Positions 45,523-58,200 of a stretch of 64,000 nt of DNA are shown here, one piece after another (positions within the stretch are counted from its first letter, which is position 1; each line of letters opens with the position of its first letter). The notes under the pieces are model-generated. The model was not told where the DNA came from. It saw only the letters and a list, made by a program, of their open reading frames with translations, and ran no database searches. The stretch comes from Anas platyrhynchos (taxonomy: Eukaryota; Chordata; Aves; Anseriformes; Anatidae): positions 49,841,501 to 49,905,500 of the forward strand of contig NC_092588.1 in assembly GCF_047663525.1 (NCBI RefSeq). The letters run 5' to 3'. The position numbers and the translations under genes are program-made.

Positions 45523-46965
45523 GCCTGCTTCAGAAGAACATGCGTAGCTGCATCCTAACTGATTGCTTTTGAATCAGTAATGCAATCTGGGGTAGAAACT
45601 GCTGTACAGTGTTTTCCTCTTTTGAACAATGAGTGAGATATATTAGTATTGTGATGCCAACAGAGGCACTACTAATGATCTCCTTAATTAAGTTAATTTT
45701 CATGGCATGCATCACCAGTTGCTAGGTTTTGTTCCACATGATAGCATGGCGCAATTATCTGCCACATTCCTCAAACATACAGTATTATATTCCTCAGCAC
45801 AAAATGCTTTCTGAGATTAATCACTTCGGTCATATATCTGAACATCCTACCTCATGACACCATTGGTTAGATAACAGTATCAGAGCCTATTATTTTCCGA
45901 GCCAATTTTCCCACTCTGAATTGTTACATACATACGCTGTTATCATGCTGCTGCAGTATGCGTCTGCAACGTGCTAAACTATGCTCTTTTACAAGAGACT
46001 TTTTTAAATGGTCTGATTATCAAAAATTATGTGGCTGGCACCACGTGTGTATGCTGTTAAAGGCTTCCTAGGGTATTGAAGTCAGCTCGTGAACAGCCTG
46101 TCTGACTGAGAAGTGTAGCTCTATTGTTGTCAGAGTAAACACCAGAAGCAAAAAATAAACAAACTTTTCAGTTCATTTAGCTCTGTTAACGCTGGTGATT
46201 CTTATTCTCAGATATAGCGTTGAGATAATTTTTAAAAATATTGAGCAACTTGATAACAGGATTCCTTTTGCTTGAGTGGTCTACAGAGTCCCTAATCTCC
46301 TACAAAGACTATGTCTGTAGGTTAGGTGTTAGACCCTAGACAAAGGTAACAAAAGCTTCTTCAGAATTGTCTGTGGACCAGAGAAAATCTCCCTCAAGCC
46401 ACTGAAGTGTCTGAAATTTCCATCCCTTATAAAAAAAAAATCAAACCTCTCCAGCCCCTCTGTGTGAATGAATACTACTAAAAGCTCTAAGAAGATTTCA
46501 ATAGGCTTCTTCATCTAGATTCACTCTTTGACATGCACTGATCACCAGTCACTAGAAACCTTTGAAAAACTTGTTGAAACAGGTTGTAAAGAGTGTTCAT
46601 AATAGGCATTACCACTAGCCTCAGCCCTAGCCTGTTTTCTGTATTTAAGGATTTTCATTAATTTCATTCCAGAAGGAGAAAAAAAATCTATTAAAGTGTA
46701 GGCAGACATTAGGCATGTCATGCTATTCTTCTACCAGAGTTTGTATTTCTCTTCCAGTAAACCTCTCAAAAAGGATGACCAGGGATTATTCTGAGGCTGC
46801 ACTGAGACTATCTGCGATCTTGCTCTGGATCTTGCTCAAGGATCTGCAATCCTTGCTCTGACAGAGACTTTCCAAACAGCCTCTGTGGAACTACTTGCTG
46901 TCTGGTATTTCAGTACCACACCTGTATAACAGAAGCTATCAGATTTAATTTTCTTCTTCAGAGTG
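45523..46965. other. Intergenic DNA, nothing recognised
   Basis: No gene, RNA or mobile element that I can support. Confidence 0.55.
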
Positions 46966-47289
46966 TGTAGTGGTTTACGTAGAAAGGTTTTGGTAGCAGG
47001 GGGCTGCAGAGTTGGCCTCTGTGAGGTGAATCCAGCATTTGCCCCATGTTAGATAAGGGCCAGTTTCAGCCAGCTCCAAACAGACCCACTGCTGCGTAGA
47101 GCTGAGACAATAAGCAATGTTGTTTGTGCCTCTGTGAGAGCATATTTAAGAAAGGGAAAAAAATCTGCACAACAGCAGCTGGGAGAGCGAGGAGTGAGAA
47201 CCAGCCTTGCAGACTGCAAGGTCAGCGCAGGAGGAGCTCCAGGCACTGAACAGAAGTTCCCCTGCAGCCAGCAGGACATCGATGTGCTT
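46966..47289 (+). mobile_element. Partial avian LTR (5' part)
   Basis: Begins TGTAGTGGTTTACG and contains TTTTGGTAGCAGGGGGCTGC, GTTAGATAAGGGCCAGTTTC and CATATTTAAGAAAGGG, a TATA-like box, followed by an AACAGCAGCTGGGAGAG start region. I recognise this as a common avian LTR type different from the provirus. It stops abruptly where CR1 sequence starts, so its 3' part is missing. Confidence 0.55.
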
Positions 47290-47698
47290 GAGCAAGTCTT
47301 ACAAGGGGCAGCTGAGGGAACTGGGATTGTTCAGCCTGGAGAAGAGAAGGCTCAGGGGCAACCTTATTGCACTCTACAGGTACCTTAAAGGAGGCTGTAA
47401 CGAAGTGGGGGTTGGTCTGTTCTCCCATGTGCCTGGTGACAGGACGAGGAGAAATGGGCTAAAGTTGTGCCACGGGAGGTTTGGGTTGGATATTAGGAAG
47501 AACTTCTTTACTGAAAGGGCTGTTAGGCATTGGAATGGGCTGCCCAGGGAAGCAGTTGAGTCTCCATCCCTGGGTGTCTTTAAAAGACATTTAGATGTAG
47601 AGCTTAGGGATATGGTTTAGTGGAGGACTTGTTAGTGTTAGGTCAGAGGTAAACTCAGTGATCTTGGAGGTCTCTTCCAACCTAGATGATTCTGTGAC
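47290..47698 (+). mobile_element. CR1 LINE 3' fragment with ORF2 C-terminus
   Basis: Sense on plus. Open for about 110 codons with the CR1 ORF2 C-terminal pattern ([51 protein letters not shown]), then the 3' end GAGGTCTCTTCCAACCTAG and ATTCTGTGA. Nearly identical over its length to the copy at 50270-50670, so the two are of the same subfamily. Confidence 0.9.
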
Positions 47699-48269
47699 TG
47701 TTGCAGTCTCCCAGCCCAGAGCCAACCACCTATTAGTCTGGCGCAATGGATTTTTGTGTTCCTTGCACTAGCTGTTCCTTCACCTCCTCTTCAGATACAA
47801 GGACACGTGTCTCTTTCACGCTCCTTCGGGAGTAAACAAGCCAGGATAGATTAAAGCCTCTTTCTTCACATCAGTAAGATACCTGCTTTTGGTTTCAGTG
47901 AGAAAACAGGCCCAAGCAATTGAAGTTTCTTCTGGATAGCATTCCTTCTAATTAAGATAATTTCACTCCCCTTTCATCTGCAATGATTTCTAAGTGCCTT
48001 ACACCATTCACACTTGAAACAGAAAAATGGGATTCCCATGTTATGTAAGGGGAGCGCAACCCCTCTCAAAATACGAGAGCCTGAGGTACGCTACCGAACA
48101 CTAAAGATGTTAAGACTAGGAGGCAACGGACTCAAAAGACAAAGGAGGCTGACCCTCTCTGGCTGTTCATGTAACAGAAAAGATACTCAGATTTGGGCCC
48201 AGGAGCTGTGATTTTAGGGAACGGGGCCACTCCCCAACATGAAACAACTCTAGAACCCAGGAACACTTA
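47699..48269. other. Intergenic DNA, nothing recognised
   Basis: No gene or known repeat can be supported. The right part may belong to the unclassified element that follows. Confidence 0.5.
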
Positions 48270-48740
48270 CCTGCCAGCTCCTGAACTCGCGGCACTTCCA
48301 AGCAACTTCACAAGTCGTACCACCAGGCTCTTACTGCACTGAGAAGGCACCACCAATGTAACTAGTCATGGAGTCTCTAGAGCTATTTCACAGAGAAAGT
48401 AGAAAACATAAAGAAAAAGCAGCCTGCTGGGGAACACCAACTCTATTCTACCATGTCAGTAGAAAACCACCCTAGATAACTGAGGACTTAAACTCCCCTG
48501 GAGAAGCAGGTACGGGGCCCCTTACTAGGTCCTGAACTTGAGGCTCTTCCAAGCGTCTTTCCAGTCTATTCGTACCACAAGGCTTTTACAGCACCGGTTG
48601 CTCATAATGTTTCTAAACCTATTTCACAGAGATGGAAGAAAACACAAAGAAAAAAGCAGTGTAATGGGGAACAGAGAGAGCAAGACCATGGCAGTAGAAA
48701 AAAGCACCCTACATATCTGAGGCCTTTAACCCCCCTGAGG
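48270..48740. repeat. Tandem duplication, 251-bp unit, unclassified
   Basis: TCCTGAACT recurs at 48279 and 48530. The following landmarks repeat in order with the same spacing: CTTCCAAGC, TCGTACCAC, AGGCT, CTATTTCACAGAGA, AAGAAAAA, GGGGAACA, CAGTAGAAAA, CACCCTA, CTGAGG and CCCCTG. The two copies differ at many sites. A TATA-like CTATATAGGAAG on the minus strand at 48780-48769 and the composition suggest part of an old LTR element on the minus strand, but I do not recognise the family. Confidence 0.65.
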
Positions 48741-49375
48741 AAATATTTTCCCCCATGCCTCCTCATGCTTCCTATATAGCAGAAGTCAAACAATGCCCAC
48801 CTGGTAGATTTCAATTAACCAGGGTGGAGCCATGAGACCTTGTGGAATAGGCTCATCTACCCGGCTTCAGTGTTTTAAGGTTGATTGCTCCTTATCGCCA
48901 AGAGAAATCACCTGATAAGGGGCTTAGTGGTATCAGTAGACCTAATGAATTAACTACGAGATGTGTGTAAGGGTCATATTTCTGCTAGTCATTCTTTGAG
49001 GAAAACTACTACAGAGCCCGTTAAAATAAGATAAATAAACATAAAAAAAAATATAAAAGAAAGAAAAAAGGAAATGACCTTAAAGGCAAAATTGCTCTCA
49101 TAGATTTTCATCTGTCTAGTCACGACAGATAAAGAATAAAGCAATCAGAATGACTTTTGTTGACATTAATGCTGTTTAAATTATCTTTTCTGAGATCTCT
49201 TCTTTATGTAGGACTTTTCAAAATCTAGCCCCATGACCCCTGACTCAAGTATTTACTTGGGCTGCATATGAACTTCTATCACGTAGAAGTGCCAGGATCT
49301 GGATCCTCACTCACTGTTTAGGTCAAGGACCAGGATTAAAGTTTTGGCTTTAATTTGGTTACATGACTACATTGA
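48741..49375. other. Intergenic DNA, nothing recognised
   Basis: AT-rich with no supported gene. May include the outer part of the unclassified element at its left. Confidence 0.5.
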
Positions 49376-49874
49376 TGTTGTTGTGGTTTCCCCCAACCAG
49401 CAGCTAAGCACCACACAGCTGTTCGCTCACCCTTCCCCCTCCCTCTCTGGGATGGGGGAGAGAAATAGCAATATGATGCCTGTGGGTCGAGACAGAGACA
49501 GTTTATTAAGAGAAGAAAAAAAATAATAACCCGCTGACCGATGCCCAGCCTATCCCCAAACAGACGGCCCCCTCATCCCGGCTAGGCACCCTTAGCTATT
49601 GTTTAGCATGACGTCAGAGGATATGGAATACCCCTTTGGCCAGTTTGGGTCAGCTGTCCTGGGTCTGTCCCCTCCCAGCTCCTGATGCACCCCCAGCCTG
49701 CCCGTTGGCAGGACAGAGCGAGAAGCTGAAACATCCTTGGCTTGGTGTAAGCACTGCTCTGCAACAATTAAAACATCAGCGTGGTATCAACACTCTTATC
49801 ATCCTAATCCACAACATAGCACCCTACCAGCTCCTAGGAGGAAAATTAACTCTATCCTAGCTGAAACCAAGACA
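49376..49874 (-). mobile_element. Solo LTR, avian ERV-L type, minus strand
   Basis: Read on the minus strand it begins TGTCTTGGTTTCAGCTAGG and ends in GAAACCACAACAACA. It has GCCAAAGGGGTATTCCATA, a perfect CRE TGACGTCA (49616-49609), an AATAAA (49507-49502), TCTCGACCC and a C-rich/G-rich hairpin (49458-49435). The shared landmarks show it belongs to the same broad LTR group as the provirus. No internal sequence flanks it and no clear target duplication was seen, so the left end may be off by a few bases. Confidence 0.85.
49502..49507 (-). terminator. AATAAA polyadenylation signal in solo LTR
   Basis: TTTATT on plus, AATAAA on minus, about 20 bases before the TCTCGACCC motif that corresponds to the cleavage region in the provirus LTR. 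Confidence 0.5.
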
Positions 49875-49982
49875 GCTGCTTTCTGGCAGGTCGTGGGGAG
49901 AAGACTGGCTGGCTTGGGGGAGCTTCTGTACATGTGGCTTTTAGGCTGCAGCCAAAGTGTTCCTCTAGATCTGGAAGTTTGA

Positions 49983-50670
49983 ACATGGTTGAGTGGTTAG
50001 AAAGCTGCCTGGCAGAGAAGGACCTGGGAGTGATGGTGGACAGTCGGCTGAATATGAGCCAGCAGTGTGCTCAGGTGGCCAAGAAGGCCAACAGCATCCT
50101 GGCTTGCATAAGAAACAGTGTGACCAGCAGGGCTAGGGTAGTGATTGTCCCCCTGTACTCGGCTCTGGTGAGGCCACACCCCTTGCCACAAGAAGGACAT
50201 GGAGGTGCTCGAGTGAGTCCAGAGAAGGGCGACGAAGCTGGTGAGGGGTCTGGAGAACAAGTCTTATGGGGAGCGGATTAGGGAGCTGGGATTGTTCAGT
50301 CTGAAAAACAGAAGACTAAGGGGCAACCTTATCGCTCTCTATAGGTACCTTAAAGGAGGCTGTAGAGAGGTGGGGGTTGGTCTGTTCTCCCACGTGCCTG
50401 GTGACAGAACGAGAGGGAATGGGCTAAAGTTGTGCCACGGGAGGTTTGGGTTGGATATTAGGAAGAACTTCTTTACTGAAAGGGTTGTTAGGCATTGGAA
50501 TAGGCTGCCCAGGGAAGCAGTTGAGTCTCCATCCCTGGGTGTCTTTAAAAGACATTTAGATGTAGAGCTTAATGATATGGTTTAGTGGAGGACTTGTTAG
50601 TGTTAGGTCAGAGGTAAACTCAGTGATCTTGGAGGTCTCTTCCAACCTAGATGATTCTGTGATTCTGTAA
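49983..50670 (+). mobile_element. CR1 LINE 3' fragment, about 690 bp
   Basis: Longest CR1 here, sense on plus. The first part encodes the CR1 ORF2 pattern [20 protein letters not shown] then [17 protein letters not shown]; a frame change near 50200 separates it from the second part ([20 protein letters not shown] to [11 protein letters not shown]). It ends GAGGTCTCTTCCAACCTAG with ATTCTGTGATTCTGTAA. It is 5'-truncated and no longer coding-competent. Confidence 0.92.
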
Positions 50671-51524
50671 TTTTTTCTTATGCTTAAATAAAGTTTTATT
50701 TTTCATGTGAGTCCCATAAAGCCCATAAATTTGTATTCAGTTCAAATAATCTTCCTTTTTTTTTCCTGTGTGACGTATTTCAATAAAGTCTTTGACTTTG
50801 TTTTCTGACTCCATTTGGTATATGAAATCTGTGGTTTATTACAGTGATGCATGTAGGGAGAGAACCTAGAGGTAGTTTTATCAGAAAAGACAATATTTAA
50901 TAGTATATGAAAGTAATTTGAAAGATTGGGTTAGTCTACATTTGGGCTATCTGCAGATATGTAATTAAACTGTTTCTCATGGTCAAAAAACAGCTACAGT
51001 GAGCACACTGACTTTTCTTTGATGTTATTGCCTTTAATGTCATCTTCTCTGAAAGCACAAGTGCGAAAACCTCAAGCTGGAGGAATCAAAGCTGCCTTGT
51101 AAAAATCCTATTCCATATGTTTACTGTTAATTTTGGAAAGGAATTTAGAGAAGTGCAGATAGATCTCAATTTTTATTTTCAGGAATTGTAGAAGTGAATC
51201 AATTACCAATTCCTTTTTCTTTTAAAATGCAAAATGTAATATTTTCTTGTCTCTAAACATGCACAACAATCACTGCACATACAGATCTGCTTCCCTTGCA
51301 TACATACATTAACAATAAAGACTACAGATGCACTTACAGGGAAGAAAAGGTAACTCAGGGCAGTGTTTCCACACAGTTCTGTGTGCTAGATCTTTTGTGT
51401 GATGGACGTGCTTCTTACATACCTCTTTCTTTCCCACAGCATTTCAGAGCATTGTCATGCATCACTTCTGTGCAATTTCCTTCTACCTCCTACCTTTTCT
51501 ATACCTTCCTTTCTTTTTCTTTTT
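50671..51524. other. Intergenic DNA, nothing recognised
   Basis: AT-rich, without supported gene or repeat. Confidence 0.55.
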
Positions 51525-51715
<191 letters not shown>

Positions 51716-52104
51716 CCTATTGATTCATCTTGTTTCTGGTTTTGATTTTTTTCCTTCACCTTCACTCTTCTTCTTTCTTCTAAGTGATACTTAGAGTAAA
51801 TGTGTCCTGTAACATTACCATTAGACCAAAATAGATATAATCTATATACCAGTCTGTAAAAGTTTTAAAGGCAGCAGAAGGAAAACAGAAGAACAGATAG
51901 ATGCGTGGACTATACGATATTTTCCACATAGTTGGAAAAGTGGCTACAGCGGAAGCAGAAGGAAAACCAGTATTTTAAGTATCACTCCTCACTGCACTTT
52001 GTGCTCCGAGAGTAAGATTACAAGACATCGGGGGTTACCAGCTGTTCCTGTGTCATTTTGAAAATCACTGATATGATTCAAAAATCATACGTGGAAGATG
52101 TTGT
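51716..52104. other. Intergenic DNA, nothing recognised
   Basis: No gene or repeat that I can support. Confidence 0.5.
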
Positions 52105-52235
52105 AGGATTACAAAGCCATTGAGGTTGGAAGTCATCTCTGGAGATGGTCTAGTCCAACTCCCCTGCAGGGTCAGCTGTAGCAGGCTGCTAAGGACTGTG
52201 TCCAGCCAGGTTTTGAATATCTCAAAGCAGGCAGG
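52105..52235 (-). mobile_element. CR1 fragment, old
   Basis: Plus-strand text GAGGTTGGAAGTCATCTCTG, then TCTAGTCCAACTCCCCTGCA and CCAGCCAGGTTTTGAATATC is the reverse complement of a CR1 3' end of a diverged type. The usual tail octamers are missing. Confidence 0.7.
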
Positions 52236-55200
52236 GATGAATTGCGAAAATCACAAGCAATACTCATAATAACATCTAAACCATTTTGTTTACAACGGCT
52301 ACTGAACAGTGGAGTAACTATGACAGAGCTAGTGTTTAATTCTTTCTCACTTCTCATCTTCAAAAAAAACTCAGATCTCTTTTAAAAGATATGCTTTAGG
52401 ATTTTGATACAATATTCAACACAATGTTTTGTAAAGGCCAGAGGAGAGAAGCTTGACTATCCCTTCTGGCGTTTGGTCTTCTCAATGTAGGCCAATAAAA
52501 TAGCTCTCAGGTTTAATGGGTGTTGTAAGGAAACCTAGCAAACACAAGAGGGCTCCATCTGAACACAAATTAAGAAGTAGTTTAGGGTGGTGCCAAAGAG
52601 AAACTATGGTCTAGCGTTACATAACCTTAAGCTAAATTGCAGTGCAATTTAGAGAAGTAGAAGATTCTTAATTGTTTGCTGTGCAATTACCATCTTGTTT
52701 TGGATATGCACTGGTTTATGTCTAAACATTTTCTCCATGCTGGAGGAGAAATATCAAAATAAATCTCTTGAAACCCAGTTCAAGTGGCCCATTATGAAAC
52801 ATACAAAATAAAATTCCCAATTTTGTCATTCATACCAAGCGTATCCATTCTTTATGAAACAGGTTTAGGTTCAGCTGTCAAAAAAATATCACAGTACATC
52901 ACAAGCTGGCTTCTGGCAGCAAAAATGATCTCCTTCCTTGATTTTACATTAGAAATCCAAATGTTTCCATATTGCTGCCATGGAAACAAATAGAGAATAA
53001 AGGTAGAATGGAAAAAAAGCAACTGTAGCATAATGGGGTTCAGTCATTCCTCCTTAGAGAGAAGCAGGCTTTCACAAATGGGCTTTACTGCAGCATTGCA
53101 GTACCAGTGCAAGTCCCTCAGGGTAGGGACCACACTTGCCTGTGCCAGCATTCAGTCACAGCAAACTGCTTGCAGAGAGGCCACCATCTCAATTTGAAGC
53201 AATGGGGCTGTGTGTGTATCACACACTGCTGGAGCAAACATCTTTTACATCAGGCAGTGCTACAGAAAGGAGAGGGTGAGATGAAATCTTTCTGCAACAA
53301 GAAGGTTATTTATTTATTTATTTTTGCCAACATCTCTTCTAGTGAAAAGGAAGAACATTGTATGTAGAGAAGCAAGGCATTGAGCTGGATTTTTCCTGCC
53401 CAAATTTGTGCATCTAGCTAAAGATTCAGTGGCAGCAGTGTTTTTCCATTAGACAGTTCCTGAAGTAAGTTAGAGCTCAGCTACTCTTACAGGTGCATCA
53501 TCCTGTTTGTTGTTCAATAGGAAGCCACTACAGAATAATGCAGGTGTTAGAAATCACGCATAAATCCAAAGTGTTGTGAATAATGAAGGAGATCTACTGA
53601 GAGAAACTGCAAGATCAAAATGCTTTGAAGGAATCCATGAAAAGGAAATGCACAATACCAAATTGGAAACTGAAAGTGAGGTTACTCAGGTAGGATGAAG
53701 AATTGTACAAGAGTCTTCGATTAATCCTTTAGGACTTAATTATTATCTCAGTTCAACAGTACATTAAGGTTGCACAAGTGTACTAAGTGTAGCAGTTGTC
53801 TGGCCCATCACATTGCCATTGCACTTCTATGTGATTTTTATGCTTAAATGTTTCATGTTAAGACCACCTCCAGCAGACTGGTGGTTAAAGTTAGATATCA
53901 TAATAGTTACGTTTGTTGTTATTGTTTGTTTGTTTGTTTGTTTCTTCAGGACTTTTCTTTTGCCAAGAAGTATAAACCTACACTGACACAGCAAATGTTG
54001 CATTCATTTACAAACCCTTTGAGAAGGAAAACATGTATCAAAGGATTTCTGGAATGCACTTGTTAGGCCAGATAATTATTTCATAATTCCCTTCTGAAAA
54101 AAAATAAAATAAATTTTTTGATTTAACAGACATTGTTAATTGCTACTAGTCATCTTAAGTCTTTTCTTTTTCTTCTCCCCTCAAAAGTTAATGACAAAAG
54201 GATATATTACTAAAAGGATATTTAGCAGTTTTCCTTTGGATCAGTGCTACAAACAGCCGCTAATCAGCATGAAAAGATTAATTTCTTATGTTATAGACAT
54301 GCTGTTCTTGACTAGGGGGGCTATCATTTCTTTACAGAAAGCAGTGTTATAAAAATAATTCAAGCCGCTCTTACGCATGTACAAGCAGAGCAGCCAAGGA
54401 ATGATGGACCTAAAATTACTGGCTGAGAGTGACCTAAGCTCTAAAACTGAAATTTCTGAAAAGGTTTTTACTCTTTGAATGTGGGGACTTGGCTCATTAC
54501 ACAAACAGGTCGCAATCTGCAAACTTCTGACCTAACTTGGGATGAAGATATCCTCCTAGTTCAGCAAAGTTTGGATCAAGGCTCTGGGTTAAATCTTAAT
54601 TCAGATCATCATCTGATCTGTCATTAGGACAGCCAGGAAAAATGTTGGCTTGAGACCATATTCTCCCTCTCAGGTGTATATTGTAAATATTGTCAAAGTA
54701 GTTCAGATTGATTGTTGTACATACTTACTGGGAAGAGACCTTATATTATATTCATGTGACTGTCCAGAAAGATGCAAAGAAAATGAGCGTGTTACTGCAG
54801 TGGGGTTGCTAACACATGTGGGGTTGCCAAGCAAATCTGGCCCGCAGACACAGTTATATAGCAAATCTCCCAATCATTGCTTCCATTTTGATGAACCACA
54901 AATATCTTGGCATTCTAATCTCTCCACAGCATATTAATCTCAGCATGTAAAAAAGAGACAAACAGTGAAAACACTGTACTAAGAATTGCCTTCTTCCATT
55001 CCATCATTTGATGCTTGCTGTGTTTCTCCAGAGAGGAAGGCTATGGGAAGTAACACATCTGTGATGCAACACAAACAGGAAAACTCTGTAACTCAAAGTT
55101 TTCCACATATTTGAATTTTAAAAGGACGTTCACTCTGCCTCTTGAATTTTCTGTAACTACTGAATTTTGCTCACTTCAGCTATCCTGTAGAGATGGAAAT

Positions 55201-58200
55201 TGGAGAAGACAATCTGAGAACTCTTCTTTGAGCTAGTGCAAAAAGTAATGCAGGTTTATCAGCAGAAAGTCTGCAGAAGTCAGCAGCAGAAGCAGTTAGA
55301 GATGCCAGTACTGCTCTTGAAAAGGAACTTTTTTAAGGAGAAAAAATATAATGAAAACTATTCTAGTAGAGGCTAGACCATATGAGGCCATATACAGGGC
55401 CATACACAGGGCCAGCAGGTACTGTCAGAGATATTAAAGACTTTCCTGCCTCTAACAGAAACAATTACAAGTCACATTTATGTTGGTTCTGCAGCCTTGC
55501 ATTAGGTCACTGTGCTCCTTGGCCTTCACAGACAGTTGGAAAACAGATTTCAAAACTCTATTTCAAACGTTTTCATCTGCCATCATTACAAATGCCTATT
55601 TCTAACATGTAACAGCAGCAAAACAGCTGTTTTCTTATTTTCCTGTGCATTCAGCTGGAGCAATTAACACTACAGTTTCTTAAATCAGTTGCACATTAGA
55701 GGTGATCAGTGAGCATTTCTTCTTTTTTTTTCTAGATAAAAAAAAAGGCCAAAAAGGCCAACAACTTTACACCCTTTACAGCTTTTACAGCAAGCTAAAC
55801 AAAACAAACAAAATGAACACCAACAAAAAACACAGCTTTTGCATTATAACTTCTCCTTGAGCTCTTTATCTTTTTCTGTGACTTTAATATTTGTAACTCA
55901 ATACTTGTATACTCATTAGGGTTCTTTTTATGTTACAACATAAAAAATTGCTTTCTCTGAAGTCATGCTTGACAAATCTGAGACTGATGAGGATTATCAG
56001 AAGCTAAGAAAGATCACACTGGGGTAGACAATAGATCCATCTCCTCCAGTCTTCTTTTCTTCAACAGTAGTCAAAATACCTATCTTCTGTCTTCCAGACG
56101 TTTTTTGTTTGGGGACTTTCTAGGTAGAATATAGTTTTTGTGTATTTCATAGGCCTTAGTGGATTTCTCTTCCATGAACTTGTCCAGTCTTCCCTTCCAC
56201 TCATGTAAGACTTTAGTCTCCATGTCTTCTGAAGAGCTGTTCTACAGCTCATCTACCTCATATAATAAGATCTATCTTCTTTGCTTTGTTTTGAATCTGG
56301 ATTTTATTGTCTTTATTTGATTCCTCTAGTGCTTTTCTTGGAAGAGTTGTTGAACCACATCTCACCTTTTTTCCCGTCTATGCCAGTTGGGATTTTAAGG
56401 ACTTACTGGTTTCCTGTTACAAAGTCCTGAGAGTAGGATGGTTATGACATACTTGGCAACACTTGAACATACTGTCCTGTACCTGGTGGCATCAGCATAT
56501 ATGCTCAAAGCCAAATTCGACCCAAGACACCCAATTTAGCTGTCTCTCATGAAAGATACCGCCAGAGATATTTAACACTGATATGGAAAACAGTTCACTC
56601 TTAGCAGCTTTTCCATCTTCAAAGGCAGCCTTCATATACAGTTTATCTCTTGTAGCTGTGAACAGATTGAATCAAAGGGTTTTTCATATTCTGGCCTCTC
56701 CAGATGTGAAAAGGCTTTTACACCGAACTATGGTTTACATACTACTTATGTCTCCTTATACAAGACTTCAGGACATGTATACTATAAGAGCTTAGCTAGG
56801 TTTAAGTGATGTGCTATCTTTTTGCTCTCTTTTTGCACAGGTTTGAAATTTGGACACTCAGGGTAGAATTAAGTCATATTAAGGTTTTGTATTAGGATTG
56901 CAGCTCATTCAGCTTTCTTATTTACACAAACATCATGCCTATACACATCAGAATAAGAAACCATACTCTTGTGTTTCATGGATAACCCTATGTGTATGCA
57001 CTGTATGCATGTCTGCAGCAATTTTCAGAGGTTCTAGAGGCAAACACATTTGTTGCACATGGAATTATTTTCTTTACAGGCAACTGCACACTGCTAATGT
57101 GTTAAAGACCTGAGAGTGTGGGGACTTACAGAGATTTGGCTTTAAGTTTGTGAGAACATTAACAGTTTTGCTGTTATTTTTTAGAGGAAAAATACATTAA
57201 GATAATAAAAAGGAAAAAGAAACAATGTTTTAAACATATCTTCTACATGCAGAGGAGAACATAAGGGTAAGCATGCCTCTCTCGTGTCTCACACCAGTTC
57301 TTTTTTCTTGGCCCTGGTCACTTTCAGTCTATCACACGGAAAGCCCGAATCTCTGCAGGCTTGCTCTCTCTTGTACCGTTATGTCTTTGTCAGACTCTTC
57401 AGTCAGCACTACTTCAAATGCCAGCTGACTGCACTTACATTGCTGTATGGGACAGGAAAATGCTAATTAGTGAAGAACAAAATGCAGCAACTAGAAAGAC
57501 ACTTTTCACAGATCTATATCACTAAGATCTGAAATTCTCACAGAGTCCGCAGGGAAAGAAAAATGCTGTCTATCTATTTAAAATGCTTTCAGCAGCCTTC
57601 TTGAAAAGGAAGTCTGCCTGGTAAGCAATAAAGGGAAATGAGACATAGTACTGCAGTATGACAGTCTGACATATATATTCTTCCCTGTCCTGTCACATGC
57701 ATCTGGAAGGACAAAATTATTTGTTGTAAATAACAACTTGGAATTCAGTTGGTGGAAATGAGATCAGCCTTCATTTTTTTCCTTCTAAGTAACCTATGTA
57801 GGAGGTTAAATTTGAATGTACAACATAAATCTTGAAGGCTTGTTAGGCTGATTAAAAACCACTGCAACTGAGTGGTATTATCATTATGTGAGAAAAAACC
57901 TACATCCCATATCATTTCCCTTGATTTACCTGGGTCTATTAATTGGGCCTTTTGTGATAAGCAGAACAGCATCTCATCCTCTTGTTTGTCCTATATGTCT
58001 TGTAGCTTCAATACATAGATTGTAGTTCTGTTCCTAGTCAAATTAAACCATTCATCCATAGCCCCATTCCATTTCATGCATATAGCCATATGTTGGAGGA
58101 CAGGTTTCTAATGTCTTATTTCTGGGTCTTCCCTCAAAGATCTTTGTTGGAACATTTCTTTGTCTTTCATTAATTGATCTACTCACAAACTTATCTCAGA

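Noticed and set aside
47207-47620. Possible host gene with the [13 protein letters not shown] protein, also at 22903-23253 and 50241-50585
   Set aside because: The three related frames are the C-terminus of CR1 ORF2, with CR1 3' ends attached.
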